Source: Liolophura sinensis (lineage: Eukaryota > Mollusca > Polyplacophora > Chitonida > Chitonidae). Taken from it: a stretch of DNA of 64,000 nucleotides. A model generated the notes under the pieces. That model was not told where the DNA came from. It searched no databases and worked only from the letters and a program-made list of their open reading frames with translations. The position numbers and the translations under genes were made by a program. Of the stretch, positions 44,280 through 54,934 are shown piece by piece. The number at the start of each line of letters is the position of its first letter. Position 1 is the stretch's first letter. Location of the stretch: assembly GCF_032854445.1 (NCBI RefSeq), contig NC_088306.1, forward strand, positions 7,377,924 to 7,441,923, read 5' to 3'.

Positions 44280-44429
44280 TTACGTGAGAAGGTCTCTCAG
44301 CAACCTGCAGATGGTTGTGGGTTTTCCCCGCGCTCTGCCCGGTTTCCACCCACCATAATGCTGGCCGCCGTCCTTTAAGTGAAATATTCTTGAGTACGGC
44401 GTAAAACGCCAAACAAATAAAAAAAAAAG
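44280..44429 (+). mobile_element. SINE family A, 5'-truncated, with 12-bp target-site duplication
   Basis: From TTACGTGAGAAGGTCTCTCA through GGCCGCCGTCCTTTAAGTGA to a poly-A end. ACCCTTATTCCT (44268-44279) and ACCCTCATTCCT (44430-44441) flank it. The core hairpin and ACGGCGTAAAACGCC are intact. Confidence 0.93.
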
Positions 44430-44690
44430 ACCCTCATTCCTCAACCTTTTCGCATATGAAATAGCAACTTTTAGTGCAATTTATGTACATTTTAAATTTG
44501 ATTTTAGAGACAAAACTACACTGGTTGAACTGGTTTCAGGGCTTTAAAAAAATATAATTTTATCAGTCAACAGTTAATGTAAGTGCATAGTCCATAATTG
44601 CTTTGTCACCTGTTAATCAGATTACCAACAACTTGAACAATAGGAAGACATTCTCGAAGATTTATTTACAAGAAGTGTGCCAGCTCTTGC

Positions 44691-44867
44691 CATGGGTGAC
44701 ACATACAATGTATGTGTCTCTATAGTTGTTGTGAAATTTCTTACTATGGGTGACACAGACTGTGTATAAGTCCCCTATAGTTGGTATGAGATTTCTTACT
44801 ATGGGTGACACATACTATGTATATCCCCCATAGTTGGTATGAGATCTCTGACTATGGGGACACTGTG
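44691..44867. repeat. 54-bp tandem repeat, 3.3 copies
   Basis: Units of 54, 55 and 53 bases start CATGGGTGACACATACAATG, TATGGGTGACACAGACTGTG and TATGGGTGACACATACTATG, followed by a partial unit TATGGGGACACTGTG. Each contains CTATAGTTG and GATTTCTTAC-type steps. Confidence 0.92.
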
Positions 44868-45111
44868 CTTTATGCCGTACTCAAGTATATTTCACTTATA
44901 CAATGGCGGGCAGCATTATGGTGGGTGGAAACCTGGCAGAGCCCGGGGGAACCCACGACCATCCGCAGATTGTTGCAGGGCCTTCCCACGTACGGCCAGC
45001 GAGGAAGCCAGCATGAGCTGGACTTGAACTCACAGCCAGGAATTGATGAGAGGCCTCTGGGTCATTACGCTGCACTAGCTTGCTAACCACCTGCATTTGC
45101 AATGGAGGCCC
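44868..45111 (-). mobile_element. SINE family A, nearly full length, tail missing
   Basis: TTATGCCGTACTCAAGTATA through GCCCGGGGGAACCCACGACC, CCAGCATGAGCTGGACTTGA and GGGTCATTACGCTGCACTAG to a GGAGGCCC end. It abuts the 54-bp array directly and lacks the ATTT tail, so the array or a deletion removed it. Confidence 0.9.
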
Positions 45112-45267
45112 TATTCAAATATTTTAATTACATGGCTGAATTTTTTTACCATATTGGTCATGGCATGGTCATCTAATATTTCGTTTTCCACTATGCTTTC
45201 ATCAGCTGGTGAAAGTTTAGCAGATATCAAAAAAGTAATCTCTTACGCATGGGTATGAACAGCCTCG

Positions 45268-46440
45268 GTGGCTTAGAACATCTCCGTTCTAAGCGGAAGT
45301 TGGGAGATCTTTGAATCCAGGTCGTGTCACACCGAAGACTTTAAAATTATACTTGTTGCTGCCTTGATTGGCACTCAGCACTGGGAGGTTAGAGCAATCA
45401 AACAGGAATAATCGGCCTGGTGTCAGTATAATGTGACTGAGTGGGGTGTGTTACGACAGAAACTGCATGTATTATAAAGAGATGGCTTGTTCGAAATACA
45501 CGACAGTTTAGCCGCACAAAAAAGTAACCAAAACCAGCAGATTTTATTTTACAACAATTTATTAGGTTTAATAAGAACAGATAACAAGACTTTTACAAAT
45601 ACTAAAGTACTTAAGTTTAACAAGAAAGGATAGCAGTACTTAAATGTACAACGGTGTCAAGTCCAAACGGACGCATATATTCCACAATCCGGAAAACCAT
45701 ACCGGAAAAAATGCAGAAATAAGAGGGAAAATCCACAGTATAACTGAGTGTATGACGAAATATACACAAAATTCCACAGACAGGGTCCGTGTACTAATAA
45801 GCACTGTATACACAAGAGCACAATTTAAATATACAAGTTCAGACTGAACAAGTGCTCGGCGGAGATAGGATATAACAAAGCCAGAGGCTATAAAGATACG
45901 AAAATTCAGCACAAAAGGCCTACTAAAGTAACACACAGCGAAAGCATCCAAAACTTGCAATAATTCTCCTTTTTCCTCTTTTGACCTGCTTTCGTAGGTC
46001 TTATATAGACTGGTGGAATTGTCTAGAATAAGAAAATTCCTGAACACTTGATGTAAACAAACAGACCCCGAACTGAGGGTATTCTGGAACATTCTAAGGC
46101 AGAGGCAGACAGCAGGCCCTGAACTCAGCATATGTAAACAGTGACAAGCTAAATTTAGAAGCTGACGGCAGTTGTGCACATAACAGGTGTCATGTCTGGT
46201 GTCGTCGGCATCATGTTGATCTGGACCTACTTAACTGCTCAGTGAGTGTACAGTTTACTTTGTAAGTTTTAATCTGTGCAATGAGAGTGTATGCTGTGGA
46301 CAGTTAGAGCAATCAAACAGGAATAGTCGGCCTGGTGTCAGTATAATGTGACTGGGTGGGGTGTCATGTCTGGTGTCATCGGTATCATGTTGATCTTGAC
46401 TTATTTAACTGCTCAGTGAGTCTTTGCAATGAGATTGTAT
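45268..46440 (+). mobile_element. SINE family C, tandemly duplicated in part, interrupted by an LTR
   Basis: Head CTCGGTGGCTTAGAACATCT, B box TTTGAATCCAGG, then ATTATACTTGTTGCTGCCTT. A roughly 170-bp segment (GGTTAGAGCAATCAAACAGG to GTGGACAGTT) occurs twice: about 45388-45448 plus 46190-46302, and 46302-46440. The first copy is split by the LTR. Both carry CGGCCTGGTGTCAGTATAAT and GTGACTG.GTGGGGTG. The usual family B/C tail is absent. Confidence 0.75.
45449..46185 (-). mobile_element. solo LTR, 737 bp, with target-site duplication
   Basis: Ends are TGTTA...TAACA (on -: TGTTATGTGCACAACTG to GTCGTAACA). GGTG is duplicated at 45445-45448 and 46186-46189 (or GGTGT, if the ends are drawn one base differently). 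The uninterrupted sequence GTGGGGTGTCATGTCTGG is seen in the neighbouring duplicate at about 46355. On the - strand there is a TATA box (TCTATATAAGACC, near 46003-46015) about 175 bases from the left end, and AATAAA signals near the far end: the U3-R-U5 layout of a retrotransposon LTR. No gag or pol follows. A 179-codon - frame lies wholly inside and is not a gene. Confidence 0.85.
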
Positions 46441-47084
46441 ACTGTGGACAGTTATATCTGTAAAACGATTTTGAATTTATCCAACAAACAAGTGAGCAGG
46501 GTTCCATAAGTTATGTGTGATAGACATATATTATAGTGCTTTACATGTTTGTTTCAATAAAATATCAAGGTATCAGTGAATATTGCAAATGGCAAAGAAG
46601 AATGTTTTAGAAGATCTTGAAAATATGAAAATCCATATAAATATATTCGAAAAAATTCAATGACTAATAAAAATGCCAAAGTTATGCATGGAGCCAGCTG
46701 TTTTTTGGCTCCACAAGATGGATCTGTACACACAAGTTTATTAAAACAGACGGTCTTGTGTGGAAAAGGAAGTGTAATATAGAAAACATGGCACAATGAA
46801 CCATCATCTCCTTTTTTTCAAATTCATTTAAATCTGAAGCTCATTAAGTCATTCTTCTTGTGGAAGAAAATAAAAAATATTTATTTATGTGCGTAGCGCA
46901 TAATGTGCTGAGACTATTGAAGGACTTGCCATTTTAAACTATTGGTAACGGAATCAACTTAGCTGTAGTAGGCTACCAAAGAGCTCACCTGTAAGGGACA
47001 GATCGCGAGAGAGTAACGAACAATGCTGATGAGATAGATAATTAAAATTACTATACTTGTAAATGTGCATATCAAAACTTGTGA
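46441..47084. other. non-coding, nothing recognised
   Basis: An 80-codon - frame at 46554-46796 has no domain or support. Confidence 0.5.
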
Positions 47085-47580
47085 ATGGTGTAATTTTTGA
47101 GAGACAACCCGTAATGTTGACTGAGCTCAATACATGCAGTAGTTTTTTTAAAGATATTTTGTTGATCATTGCTTTCCGGTTAACTGGGCGTCTGAGGGTG
47201 AAAATTTGTAATTTATTGTAATTGATATATATGTTCGGCATGACTGATGGAACATCCCCCTTGTGTTACTGTGCTCTAAATGTGTGCAAACCCTTAGCTC
47301 AATACATGCAAAAAGTAAGTAGTACCACCACTAACATTTTGTTGCAGTTCACTAAGTCAGGAATTTGGTAATTTAGGGTATTTAATATGCACACTCAGAA
47401 TCAACGATGGAATATCCCCTTGTGTCCCTTATGCTCTACATGTGTGCAATCCTGAGCTCAATACATGGAGTACTTCTTTAAAGACACCACCTCTAACATT
47501 TTGCTTAACACTGATTCTAATACACAGTAACCTTAGTCAGAAATTTGGTAATTTACGGCATTGGAATACCTATGCACTGT
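47085..47580. repeat. satellite-like tandem array, ~160-175-bp unit, 3 copies
   Basis: GAGCTCAATACATGCAGTA (47124), AGCTCAATACATGCAAAAAGTA (47297) and GAGCTCAATACATGGAGTA (47456) mark successive units. Each is preceded by GATGGAA.ATCCCC.TTGTGT and a CTCTA.ATGTGTGCAA segment, and followed by AACATTTTG and AATTTGGTAATTTA steps. Confidence 0.8.
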
Positions 47581-48689
47581 TGGTAAATGGTATCCCCGAA
47601 TTTCTCATAGATGTTATGAATAAGAAAATCAAGTAATTCAGTAAATAATTTAACATCTCATGAGTGGTAGGCCTAAACTTTATAAATTGTAGAACTAGAG
47701 AAAAGCCTTATTGCTTCCAAAGTTAATGTAACGGTGACCAGTTTTAATACTTAGTCTTCCGTTTTTTGTCTTTTCCTTGGATACCTTGGAAAAACCTTGT
47801 CCAAATACTCCGAAGTATCAACATTTTTCGCTTTTTCAAGGAACGTCCAAGGAAAACCTTGGAATATCTAATGACGGGTTACTACGTGCTTATTCACAGC
47901 AGGAGAACACACAAAGGTGAGTTAGTTTATCCCCTAATCAGGTGGAACGAAGAAGATAAAACTGCCTTAGTTCATAACAAGTCATGCTTATGGTCAAATT
48001 TAAAGTTTATTTATGACTCTCAGAACTAAAGTTTCGCAAATATTCAATGACAAGTCTCAGCCAGCAAGAACTTGAACATATTAAATCTCACCGGTGCAAC
48101 AACAACCGGTTCAGTTCAGAATTTCTGATTTAATTACCGCAGATTGGACAAAGCTGTGTGGCAAATAAAAGTACTATAACAGTTACCAAACTTCTCTCCA
48201 ATTATATTAGAAGTTGAGCATGCATTTTCATATAAAAAAAAAGAAAAAAACTTACAGCACATGTCCTGTCCTCGGATTGCTGTAAGCTTCATTTCCCCCC
48301 CAACATCCGGGTGAGTAGACTGTTGTCAATAGCAACCACACCGTCAAATACGGCTGTGGGTTCATCGATTCAAATTAAGTCTCGTGCAAGAACACTCAAA
48401 ATGTATCTTGTAAAGGTATAAATCATACTGAATTTAAACATGCACCAATGGACAAACACACGTACAACGTCATATGACACAATATTCCATTTATTTTCTT
48501 AAAAATCAAATTTTGTATCCTGTCACCCACAGTTGCTTAAATCGAAAGGTCGATAAATACACTTCCAAATTTAAAACTTCTCTGGTTGATTGCTCTTGAT
48601 TTGCAAAATTGCAGTTCGCCAAATTTTGCACAAATTAGGTCATATTCTTCTCAACAATGATAATCATGAGTCCGAAATAGTCATAAGTC

Positions 48690-48693
<4 letters not shown>
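47581..48693. other. non-coding, nothing recognised
   Basis: An 87-codon + frame at 47766-48029 contains TTGGATACCTTGG and ACCTTGG repeats but no recognisable domain. No supported gene. Confidence 0.4.

Positions 48694-48780
<87 letters not shown>
48694..48780. repeat. (TA)n microsatellite, 87 bp
   Basis: Pure TA run. It produces an Ile-Tyr repeat frame that is not a protein. Confidence 0.97.
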
Positions 48781-48785
<5 letters not shown>

Positions 48786-48839
48786 CATAACATACGGAGT
48801 CATTGTAGTAAGTTTTAGACAGATCATTTCGAGGTGAAG

Positions 48840-49080
48840 GGAATATGTTCGCTGGTCAACTGTCATGACAGAACTTTAAGATATCTTATAAAGTACAGAA
48901 AATTGTTCAATTTGTAAAAAATCACCAGTGAATAGTTAGGTTAGGTACATGCTATTCTGAAAAGATAGTTGGCTGTGTAAAACAGATGACATGAACAACT
49001 GGACTAGTACACTCCATACCACTGCACCAGTTGTCTTGGGTGAGTAAGCCGTTGGGTCAGTTGACCAGATACCTGAAAAT
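48840..49080 (+). repeat. dispersed repeat, partner of 43500-43800
   Basis: See 43500-43800. This copy begins about 60 bases after the (TA)n run. Confidence 0.7.
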
Positions 49081-49327
49081 AAATCGTCAAACATTACATG
49101 AGTTATTCAAGTAGTTAATACGGTCAAGTCATAATAGTTAGTCTCTCAACACGTATTTAATAAATGCCACTAAATATACATAAAACCACCTTGTTGGATT
49201 GTGACACATTTTTCTGCATGTCGAAGGTTATGCCAGTGCTTGAAAATTGTTTTTTTTTTTTTATTTAGGAGTTTTTGGCGAGTAACCGCCATAGTTCGGA
49301 GATCTACGGCGATTTTTTGAATTGGGT

Positions 49328-49384
49328 AATGGACTCAGGGATGCGATAAATGTCAGAATTTTAAAATAACACCCTGAGTCCATT
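49328..49384. repeat. hairpin with 13-bp perfect arms
   Basis: AATGGACTCAGGG (49328-49340) and CCCTGAGTCCATT (49372-49384) are exact reverse complements around a 31-base loop. Confidence 0.9.
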
Positions 49385-49639
49385 TAGATGGACTAGTACA
49401 ACCCATCTCCCTAGCGCCGAATGACTACGCCACGCTCTTTTATATTTGCTCTGACGCTGGTGTAGTCATGGCTGGGTCCCCTTCGCCCCAGTAGGAAGGA
49501 TAGTAAAATTTCGGTAAACAGGCGACTACTAACCTGCGATGCCCGCTTTACAACGCTTAGGCTCCAAAGGGTACCTGACTGTTAAAATCCTGAGTTGTTG
49601 ATCATCCCAAAGGCAAATATCCATCCATATTTATTTAAG

Positions 49640-49990
49640 TCCAGCAGCTCCGCTCACTTTTCATTTACAAAATGGCGGCCATTCACATGGCCCAGACGCG
49701 TCGACAGGCAGCTGGACACTAAACTATCCCTCCCTTCTAATGCTAGTTATGATGCTCTTTTTCCCTCTGACATCAGATGTACCAATCGCGTGCCAAAGAA
49801 CCAACCTAGAGCTTGTGCTGTTCTTTGGGACATGCGTGACCTCCACGACATGGTCAGCCGTTTCGCATCCAGCTGCCTGGCAGCGTATGTGCGTCGTGTA
49901 GATGGCGGTCACGCCGTGCAAATCTACGTTGCACTGCGAAAAATATCAGACCCCACTATGGATCCAATATTGTCTCGGTGATAAATTAAA
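49640..49990 (+). promoter_or_regulatory. CpG-richer block with a YY1-like site; possible promoter or exon
   Basis: The CpG frequency is visibly above that of the flanks (ACGCGTCGAC, ATCGCGTGCC, GTGCGTCGTG). CAAAATGGCGGC at 49668-49679 fits the known YY1 motif, which in animals often sits just after a transcription start. A + strand frame is open from 49595 to 49981 but only from a TTG; the ATG inside the YY1 site stops after 16 codons. No domain is recognised. Bases 50150-50290 are also CpG-rich, with an ATG frame starting MEFSRTEKFETPELKSFR, equally unassigned. Confidence 0.3.
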
Positions 49991-50671
49991 CTCAGACAGA
50001 TGATATATTTTGCACTTTGAATAGCACATGCTCTTGAACTTAAGTTATCAACACTTTAACCTTAACTAGGTAATCTGCGTTAATTCGCACCCAAGTTTTG
50101 TCGAATTCATATTAATTCTGATATTTATCTGCATGGTCTGTCGGTCGAAAAGTGACTAGAAAAGTGGCCGTCTGTGCCCGCGCGCCAAAAAATCAACTCG
50201 GAAGTGGACAACGTTATACTCCATTGACATGCGCACTCGGCTAGCATCGCTGACGCGATGGAATTCTCGAGAACTGAGAAATTTGAAACGCCAGAATTGA
50301 AGTCTTTTAGGGTCATTATCCTTCTCCGTACTTTCTGCAAGTCCACTGCGCTTCGCCAATGTATAGTTTGTTTCCAATGCTAAAGAAAAAGTTTAATGGA
50401 GATATGTGTCGTTTTATCGTAATAGATTAGAGTTTCCAAGCGGTCGCCGTAAAACTAGGAAAACAGGCAAGAACAATATAGGCCTAGGATTGTCAATGAC
50501 AATCGGATTCTTCAATTCTTTTCGAATTTTTGAAAGAAATCTGGAAAAGTGTTTCTCCCAAAACATATTGCCAGAACATTGGGAGCGCAGTTGTCAATCA
50601 CAGGTATTACTTTGCAGGATATCTCTTTTGGTTTGATTTTCGATTTGTGGATTTTACCGCTAGCGGTATAG
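49991..50671. other. non-coding or unassigned
   Basis: Holds the second CpG-rich patch noted above; short frames on both strands lack domains. Confidence 0.4.
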
Positions 50672-50732
50672 GGTGCTTTGTGTGCTTTGTGTGCTTTGTG
50701 TGTGTGTGTGTGCTTTGTGTGTGTGTGTGTGC

Positions 50733-50772
<40 letters not shown>

Positions 50773-50779
50773 TGTGTAT
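50672..50779. repeat. (GT)n microsatellite with GTGCTTT interruptions
   Basis: GTGCTTTGT units pass into pure GT runs. Frames of Cys-Val or Thr-His repeats over it are artefacts. Confidence 0.95.
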
Positions 50780-50892
50780 TTCACAGGTAGATTTTTTTAA
50801 ACTTCCAACTCCCGCTGAAGTGCTAAACAGCTTTCCGTATCTGTCTGTATATACTACGTATATTTTGTATTCGGCTTTGCCAAGCAACCACT

Positions 50893-50945
50893 AAATCTGT
50901 AGATCACCTGGAAGTCGGGAGACCTGTGTTGAAGACCAGGTTGAG
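50893..50945 (+). mobile_element. SINE head fragment, family B/C type
   Basis: ATCTGTAGATCACCTGGAAG, GTCGGGAGACCTGTGTTGAA and GACCAGGTTGAGTCAC resemble the second half of the tRNA-like head, including a B-box-like GTGTTGAAGACC. No body follows. Confidence 0.45.
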
Positions 50946-51939
50946 TCACTTATTTGTTTCTCATGTAAAGTTATAAGGGTTTCCTACAGAATAAGAATGA
51001 CAGAGCCCAGATAGTTAATTTGCATTAGGATAAATAGTTAATACTGGAAGGCGACAGGCGTTTCCGTGCAATGTGCGCAGCTTCGAAGTTCTTAAACCCT
51101 TCAGACCTTTCCAGCAGAGTACGTCTGTATTTCCTCAAACCCCAATGATGCCAAGCGACATCATGTCATCGTCTCACTAACAATAGGTTGGACCTAAACC
51201 TCCGTGTGTCATTTTCTTGAGCTCACATTTCACCAAAATTTTACCAACAGCCATTTGTCTTTTTCAGGAAACCAGCTGTTGTCTCATTGATAAATATGAT
51301 AAAGGATTCGTCTCTCTCTACCATCGTTGGCCTATGATCGCTTTTCTGCTCCCTTTTTTTCTTTTCCCAGTAAATCGACCATCATTGCATGTGAGAACTA
51401 CTTTACCACTTAATCGACTCTTCCTGTGCACAACAACGACACCTTATTGGTGAACCACAGTGCATTCGAATTATCCCAAAGCAGTTTCCTGTTAAAGGCA
51501 CAGAACCTAAGGTGATATGAAAACACCATGGAAATCACACATCCAAAGAGATTAACAGCACAAAAAATATCTTGCATTCCAATGGTTCCATACCCATGCA
51601 TACCCATAGTTACTAAAAGATCTCCCCGACAGACCATGCTAATCTATCCGCTCAATTCTCTGTCGAAAGAAACCTCGTTTTCTGATAAGAATAATGTTTC
51701 GCAATTCCAACAAATAAAATCTGCTTCAGCAATACCTTGCATCACCAGTCTTCCACAAATGGACCGTAAATAGTTTCCATACTTAAAACCTGATCTGTAT
51801 CAGCGACTGTGTTATTGTACTTTAGCCCGTATTTATTTACCGCACTTAACTTTATAAGACCAAGATGTTACAGCTTACGATGCTACGATCGACTTCATTC
51901 CGTCTTCCGTTGTCTGCCACAAACTGATAAACATCTGAG
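50946..51939. other. non-coding, nothing recognised
   Basis: Frames of 75-81 codons at 51217-51773 lack domains and overlap on opposite strands. Confidence 0.45.
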
Positions 51940-52740
51940 CCTGATACCCATGAGCAATGACCTGTATACAGCGTAACAGAGTGTGAGTCAGTCGCGCGGC
52001 CAGTAACATCTGTCTGTCTGCCACCAAGGAAATGAGAGTGTATTGCTAACGAGGCTCTTGTTTACCTCTGTATAGCTCGCTTCTTGAAAACATTAACACC
52101 TTGGCAAGTCCTCTCCATGAAGTCATTACAGTTGGCTTTACACAAATCTTCGAATACTCATTGATCAGCATGGTGATATCCAAGACCTCTTTTATCCATG
52201 TCATTCTCAGTTGGCCGATTTCCAGCCATAACCAACGATAAAGTACCAGATCCTATTCATGAATTCTCTCCCACTTTCATAAGAAGGCTTTCAAGATTCC
52301 CTGATAAAATGACTTCAACACCAAAAGTAAGATTGGTGGAAATAATCTTTCTCCAAGGAGGTCAACTCCTATATTTTTTCTTGCATTTTCCACCCAGCCT
52401 TTAACAATGTTCCTAGAGCAATCCTTCTCACAGTGGTATTTAAATAACTAATGTCTAAAGAGGTCCCCCAGGTTCTGCCCGGTTTCCACCCACCATAATG
52501 CTGGCCGCCGTCATATAAGTAAAACATTCTTGAGTACGGCATAAAACACCAATCAAATAAATAAAATAAATAAATAAATCCAAAGAGGTCGTGTGGTTAG
52601 GTCTTAATTGTATTGCATTTCGAAACATTTGTGTCTAATATTTGGTGTAACAGACCACTTTAGATGAGCGCGACTTAAATTGCCTCCGTGTAGAAGAGGA
52701 GGACAATGATTATGTATAAAACATGCAACACGTTGTTCTT
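51940..52740 (+). repeat. long unknown dispersed repeat, copy 1
   Basis: Collinear with 60350-60926. Best blocks: GGCCGATTTCCAGCCATAAC against GGCCGATTTCCAGCCATTAC; AGAAGGCTTTCAAGATTCCC against AGAAGGCTTTCGGGATTTCC; TAACAATGTTCCTAG, then ATTTGGTGTAACAGACCAC against GTTTGGTGTAAAAAAATCAC. A SINE A copy is inserted in this one only. No reading frame is conserved. Confidence 0.7.
52466..52581 (+). mobile_element. SINE family A, 5'-truncated, with target-site duplication
   Basis: CCCCAGGTTCTGCCCGGTTT through ACGGCATAAAACACCAATCA to AAATAAATAAATAAATC. AAAGAGGTC occurs at 52457-52465 and 52582-52590. It is one of the most intact 3' ends, so relatively young. Confidence 0.93.
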
Positions 52741-53572
52741 GGGTTTACAGTATTGCATTTGTCTATTTCAGATCCATGTGTCTTGTCCTCGCAGAGAAAA
52801 TATGACTGTGGTATATCTACATATACAATAAAAATACTCTTCCTCGCTTGACAGAAGGTTACCAATAACTGAACAAGCAATAATCATTTCAGTATAAAAA
52901 TGTCCAATACGCACAAATGTCATTCTTCGAATGATCTGTAGGCTACTCATGAACATGGATTTCTTGATGTGACCATACAAAGTCTTTACATAAGAAACCA
53001 TTTAACTTAACAGCGATTAACAATGAACTGTTATTCCACCTCGGACTGCTTATTTTATGTACGTAACAAAATCGCCACCTTGGTGGTGTTGTCAATCGAT
53101 TTTATCAAACAACTACAAAACGCATAAATTGAGTTTGTCCTGTTTTATTTCACGCGTTAACGCAACAAATTTACAGTGTGTGAACAAGGCTTGCCTAGTG
53201 CTGTTGAGGATAGCAAAAAGTAATGATAAAACTCAATATTGTTTCACCAGAGCCCTAAATCTAAGCTCATAACATGGGACACTGGTAGTTCTGGGTAGTT
53301 GTTACGTAATCTGTATCTGACTTCAAGAGAACTAAACATAGCAAGTTGAAATTAGTTTTATTGATTATTCCAACTTCTTTTATGGAATCTCTAGGACGTC
53401 CGTTCTGAGCTGAAGATCAACTTTGAGTCGAGGAATTTCATACAGAGGCAGTTTTTGGTTTTATTACTCCCTCTGTGATACTAACACCCAGGTTATCCTG
53501 CCTCCCGTTTGTCAAAGGGAAAGATCTACTTACAGTCGTACAGTCTGCGTTTTAGCAACGTTCATTATTATA
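52741..53572. other. non-coding, nothing recognised
   Basis: No gene or repeat family seen. Confidence 0.5.
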
Positions 53573-54030
53573 CTATGTTAATACTTGTCTATCAACGCAT
53601 TCCCACATAAACATGCATCGGATTTCGTCCCAGACGTGCTCATTAGGTGCTAAACCAGGTGAATTTGCACACCAATGGTCCACGTAAAAGTTGTTTGCAT
53701 CGTTAAATGCTCTTGTGCTCAAGAAAGGGACGCCAACGGGCTGAAGGATCTTATCTCCGTACCGTGCATCATTCAAGCTGCCGTCCGGCTTTCTAGACTG
53801 TCCTAAAGGATTAGGTATGGATACGTCGGGGATTAAGGATTACGCAAGCCGATTGAAGCATTCTCTCTCTGAATCTGCCAAACATGTGTGACGTGCAGGC
53901 CTCCCGAAATTCCCACGCGTGATCCTCATGGAAAGTTGTACAGGTTTTTCCTGATTAAAAATAACAGAATTTGCATCAGGAAGAAGGGTTAACGTAGAAA
54001 AGTGAGAGACGTTGCCGAGCAACACCTGGG
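53573..54030 (-). pseudogene. decayed Tc1/mariner-family transposase
   Basis: Two - strand frames give the characteristic order of a Tc1-type DDE transposase. The upstream one (to 53840) contains SVIFNQEKPVQLSMR, aligning to the catalytic block around FSDE, here changed to FNQE so the first catalytic Asp is lost. The downstream one (from about 53800 to 53573) has DGSLNDARYGDKILQPVGVP and SPGLAPNEHVWDEIR, the block carrying the third acidic residue. The block with the second Asp is deleted, and a frameshift separates the two parts. The N-terminal DNA-binding domain and the terminal inverted repeats are not visible. A dead DNA transposon. Confidence 0.82.
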
Positions 54031-54575
54031 GCTTTACAGCTCACATTCCCATCATGACAGACATTGCACAAACACTATTGCGCTTGTCATCGTCAGTGAT
54101 ATCAGTGATTGATGGTGATGAAACTACAGCCTTTGGACTGTTAGCATGTCAAGAAGGTTCACAAGTCTGCCTCTGACAGAATTTGGTTTCCATTCAAATG
54201 GAGGGATAATTGATGCCAGGTCGTAGAATGGATAACACCAGGATTTCATAGTCTGAGAGTGTGGGTTTGGCAGAAGTATAATGTCATCAGTTACTAGACA
54301 GATTTAATGAGAAGCCTTCCGAGAAATGAAGTCAGTGATATCGTTGCGTTACACAGCACTAATGTTCATCTAGAGTCCTGAATCTCTGCCAATTTGCTTT
54401 ATGTTTGTCTCATTCCGATTATGCCAGGGCTAGTGAAGCTATATTCATCGTGTAGAATTGCATCGCCACTTTGGACATATATTTTTATCCATATTTTACA
54501 AATTTTATTTTCCACAGTTTATGTACTGTACGTAACAGGGTACCCGATTTGAATACTGATTTCTCACATTCGCCT
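54031..54575. other. non-coding, possibly more transposon remnant
   Basis: This should hold the N-terminal half of the Tc1 copy, but I can align nothing with confidence. Confidence 0.35.
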
Positions 54576-54585
54576 AGAACTTACT

Positions 54586-54925
54586 TATATGTATGTATGC
54601 ATGCTTGGGGTTTAACGTCGTACTTAACACTTTTTCAGTTATATGACGACGAGGAGTCATTATGTGTGTGTACATATATTGTGTCTTCTCGTGGCATGAG
54701 TCTATGCCACCAAACGCTGCCGCAACTGAAGGATCATGCCGTGGACACCAGACATGACACCCCACATAGTCACATCATACTGGCACCGGGCCAACCAGTC
54801 ATGTTTCCTTGTTCTAGCCTGTCACTGCTTAGCGCCAAACGAGGCAGCAGCAAGTATCACTTTTAAAGCCTTTGGTATGACCCGACCTCGAGTCGGACGC
54901 TTTAACCATTAGGCCCCCGAAGCGG
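54586..54925 (-). mobile_element. SINE family C inserted in an E module
   Basis: Tail GGGGTTTAACGTCGTACTTA on the left, CTGCCGCAACTGAAGGATCA and GGCACCGGGCCAACCAGTCA in the body, head end AACCATTAGGCCCCCGAAGC on the right. TAGAACTT lies on both sides (54576-54583, 54927-54934). The intact E copy at 22998 reads CTAGAACATACCTTGCGTCT through the same point, confirming the insertion. A 131-codon frame over it is not a gene. Confidence 0.92.
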
Positions 54926-54934
54926 AGTAGAACT

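Noticed and set aside
45640-46179. 179-codon open frame on the - strand
   Set aside because: It lies entirely inside the solo LTR (45449-46185), starts in U3 and has no domain. LTR sequence explains it.
48590-48790. Ile-Tyr repeat protein
   Set aside because: Translation of a TA microsatellite.
49595-49981. 128-codon frame on + as a gene
   Set aside because: No ATG until late in the frame and no recognised domain; kept only as part of a possible promoter or exon block.
50512-50894. Cys-Val and Thr-His repeat proteins on both strands
   Set aside because: Translation of the GT microsatellite.
54471-54866. 131-codon frame on +
   Set aside because: Most of it is SINE family C.
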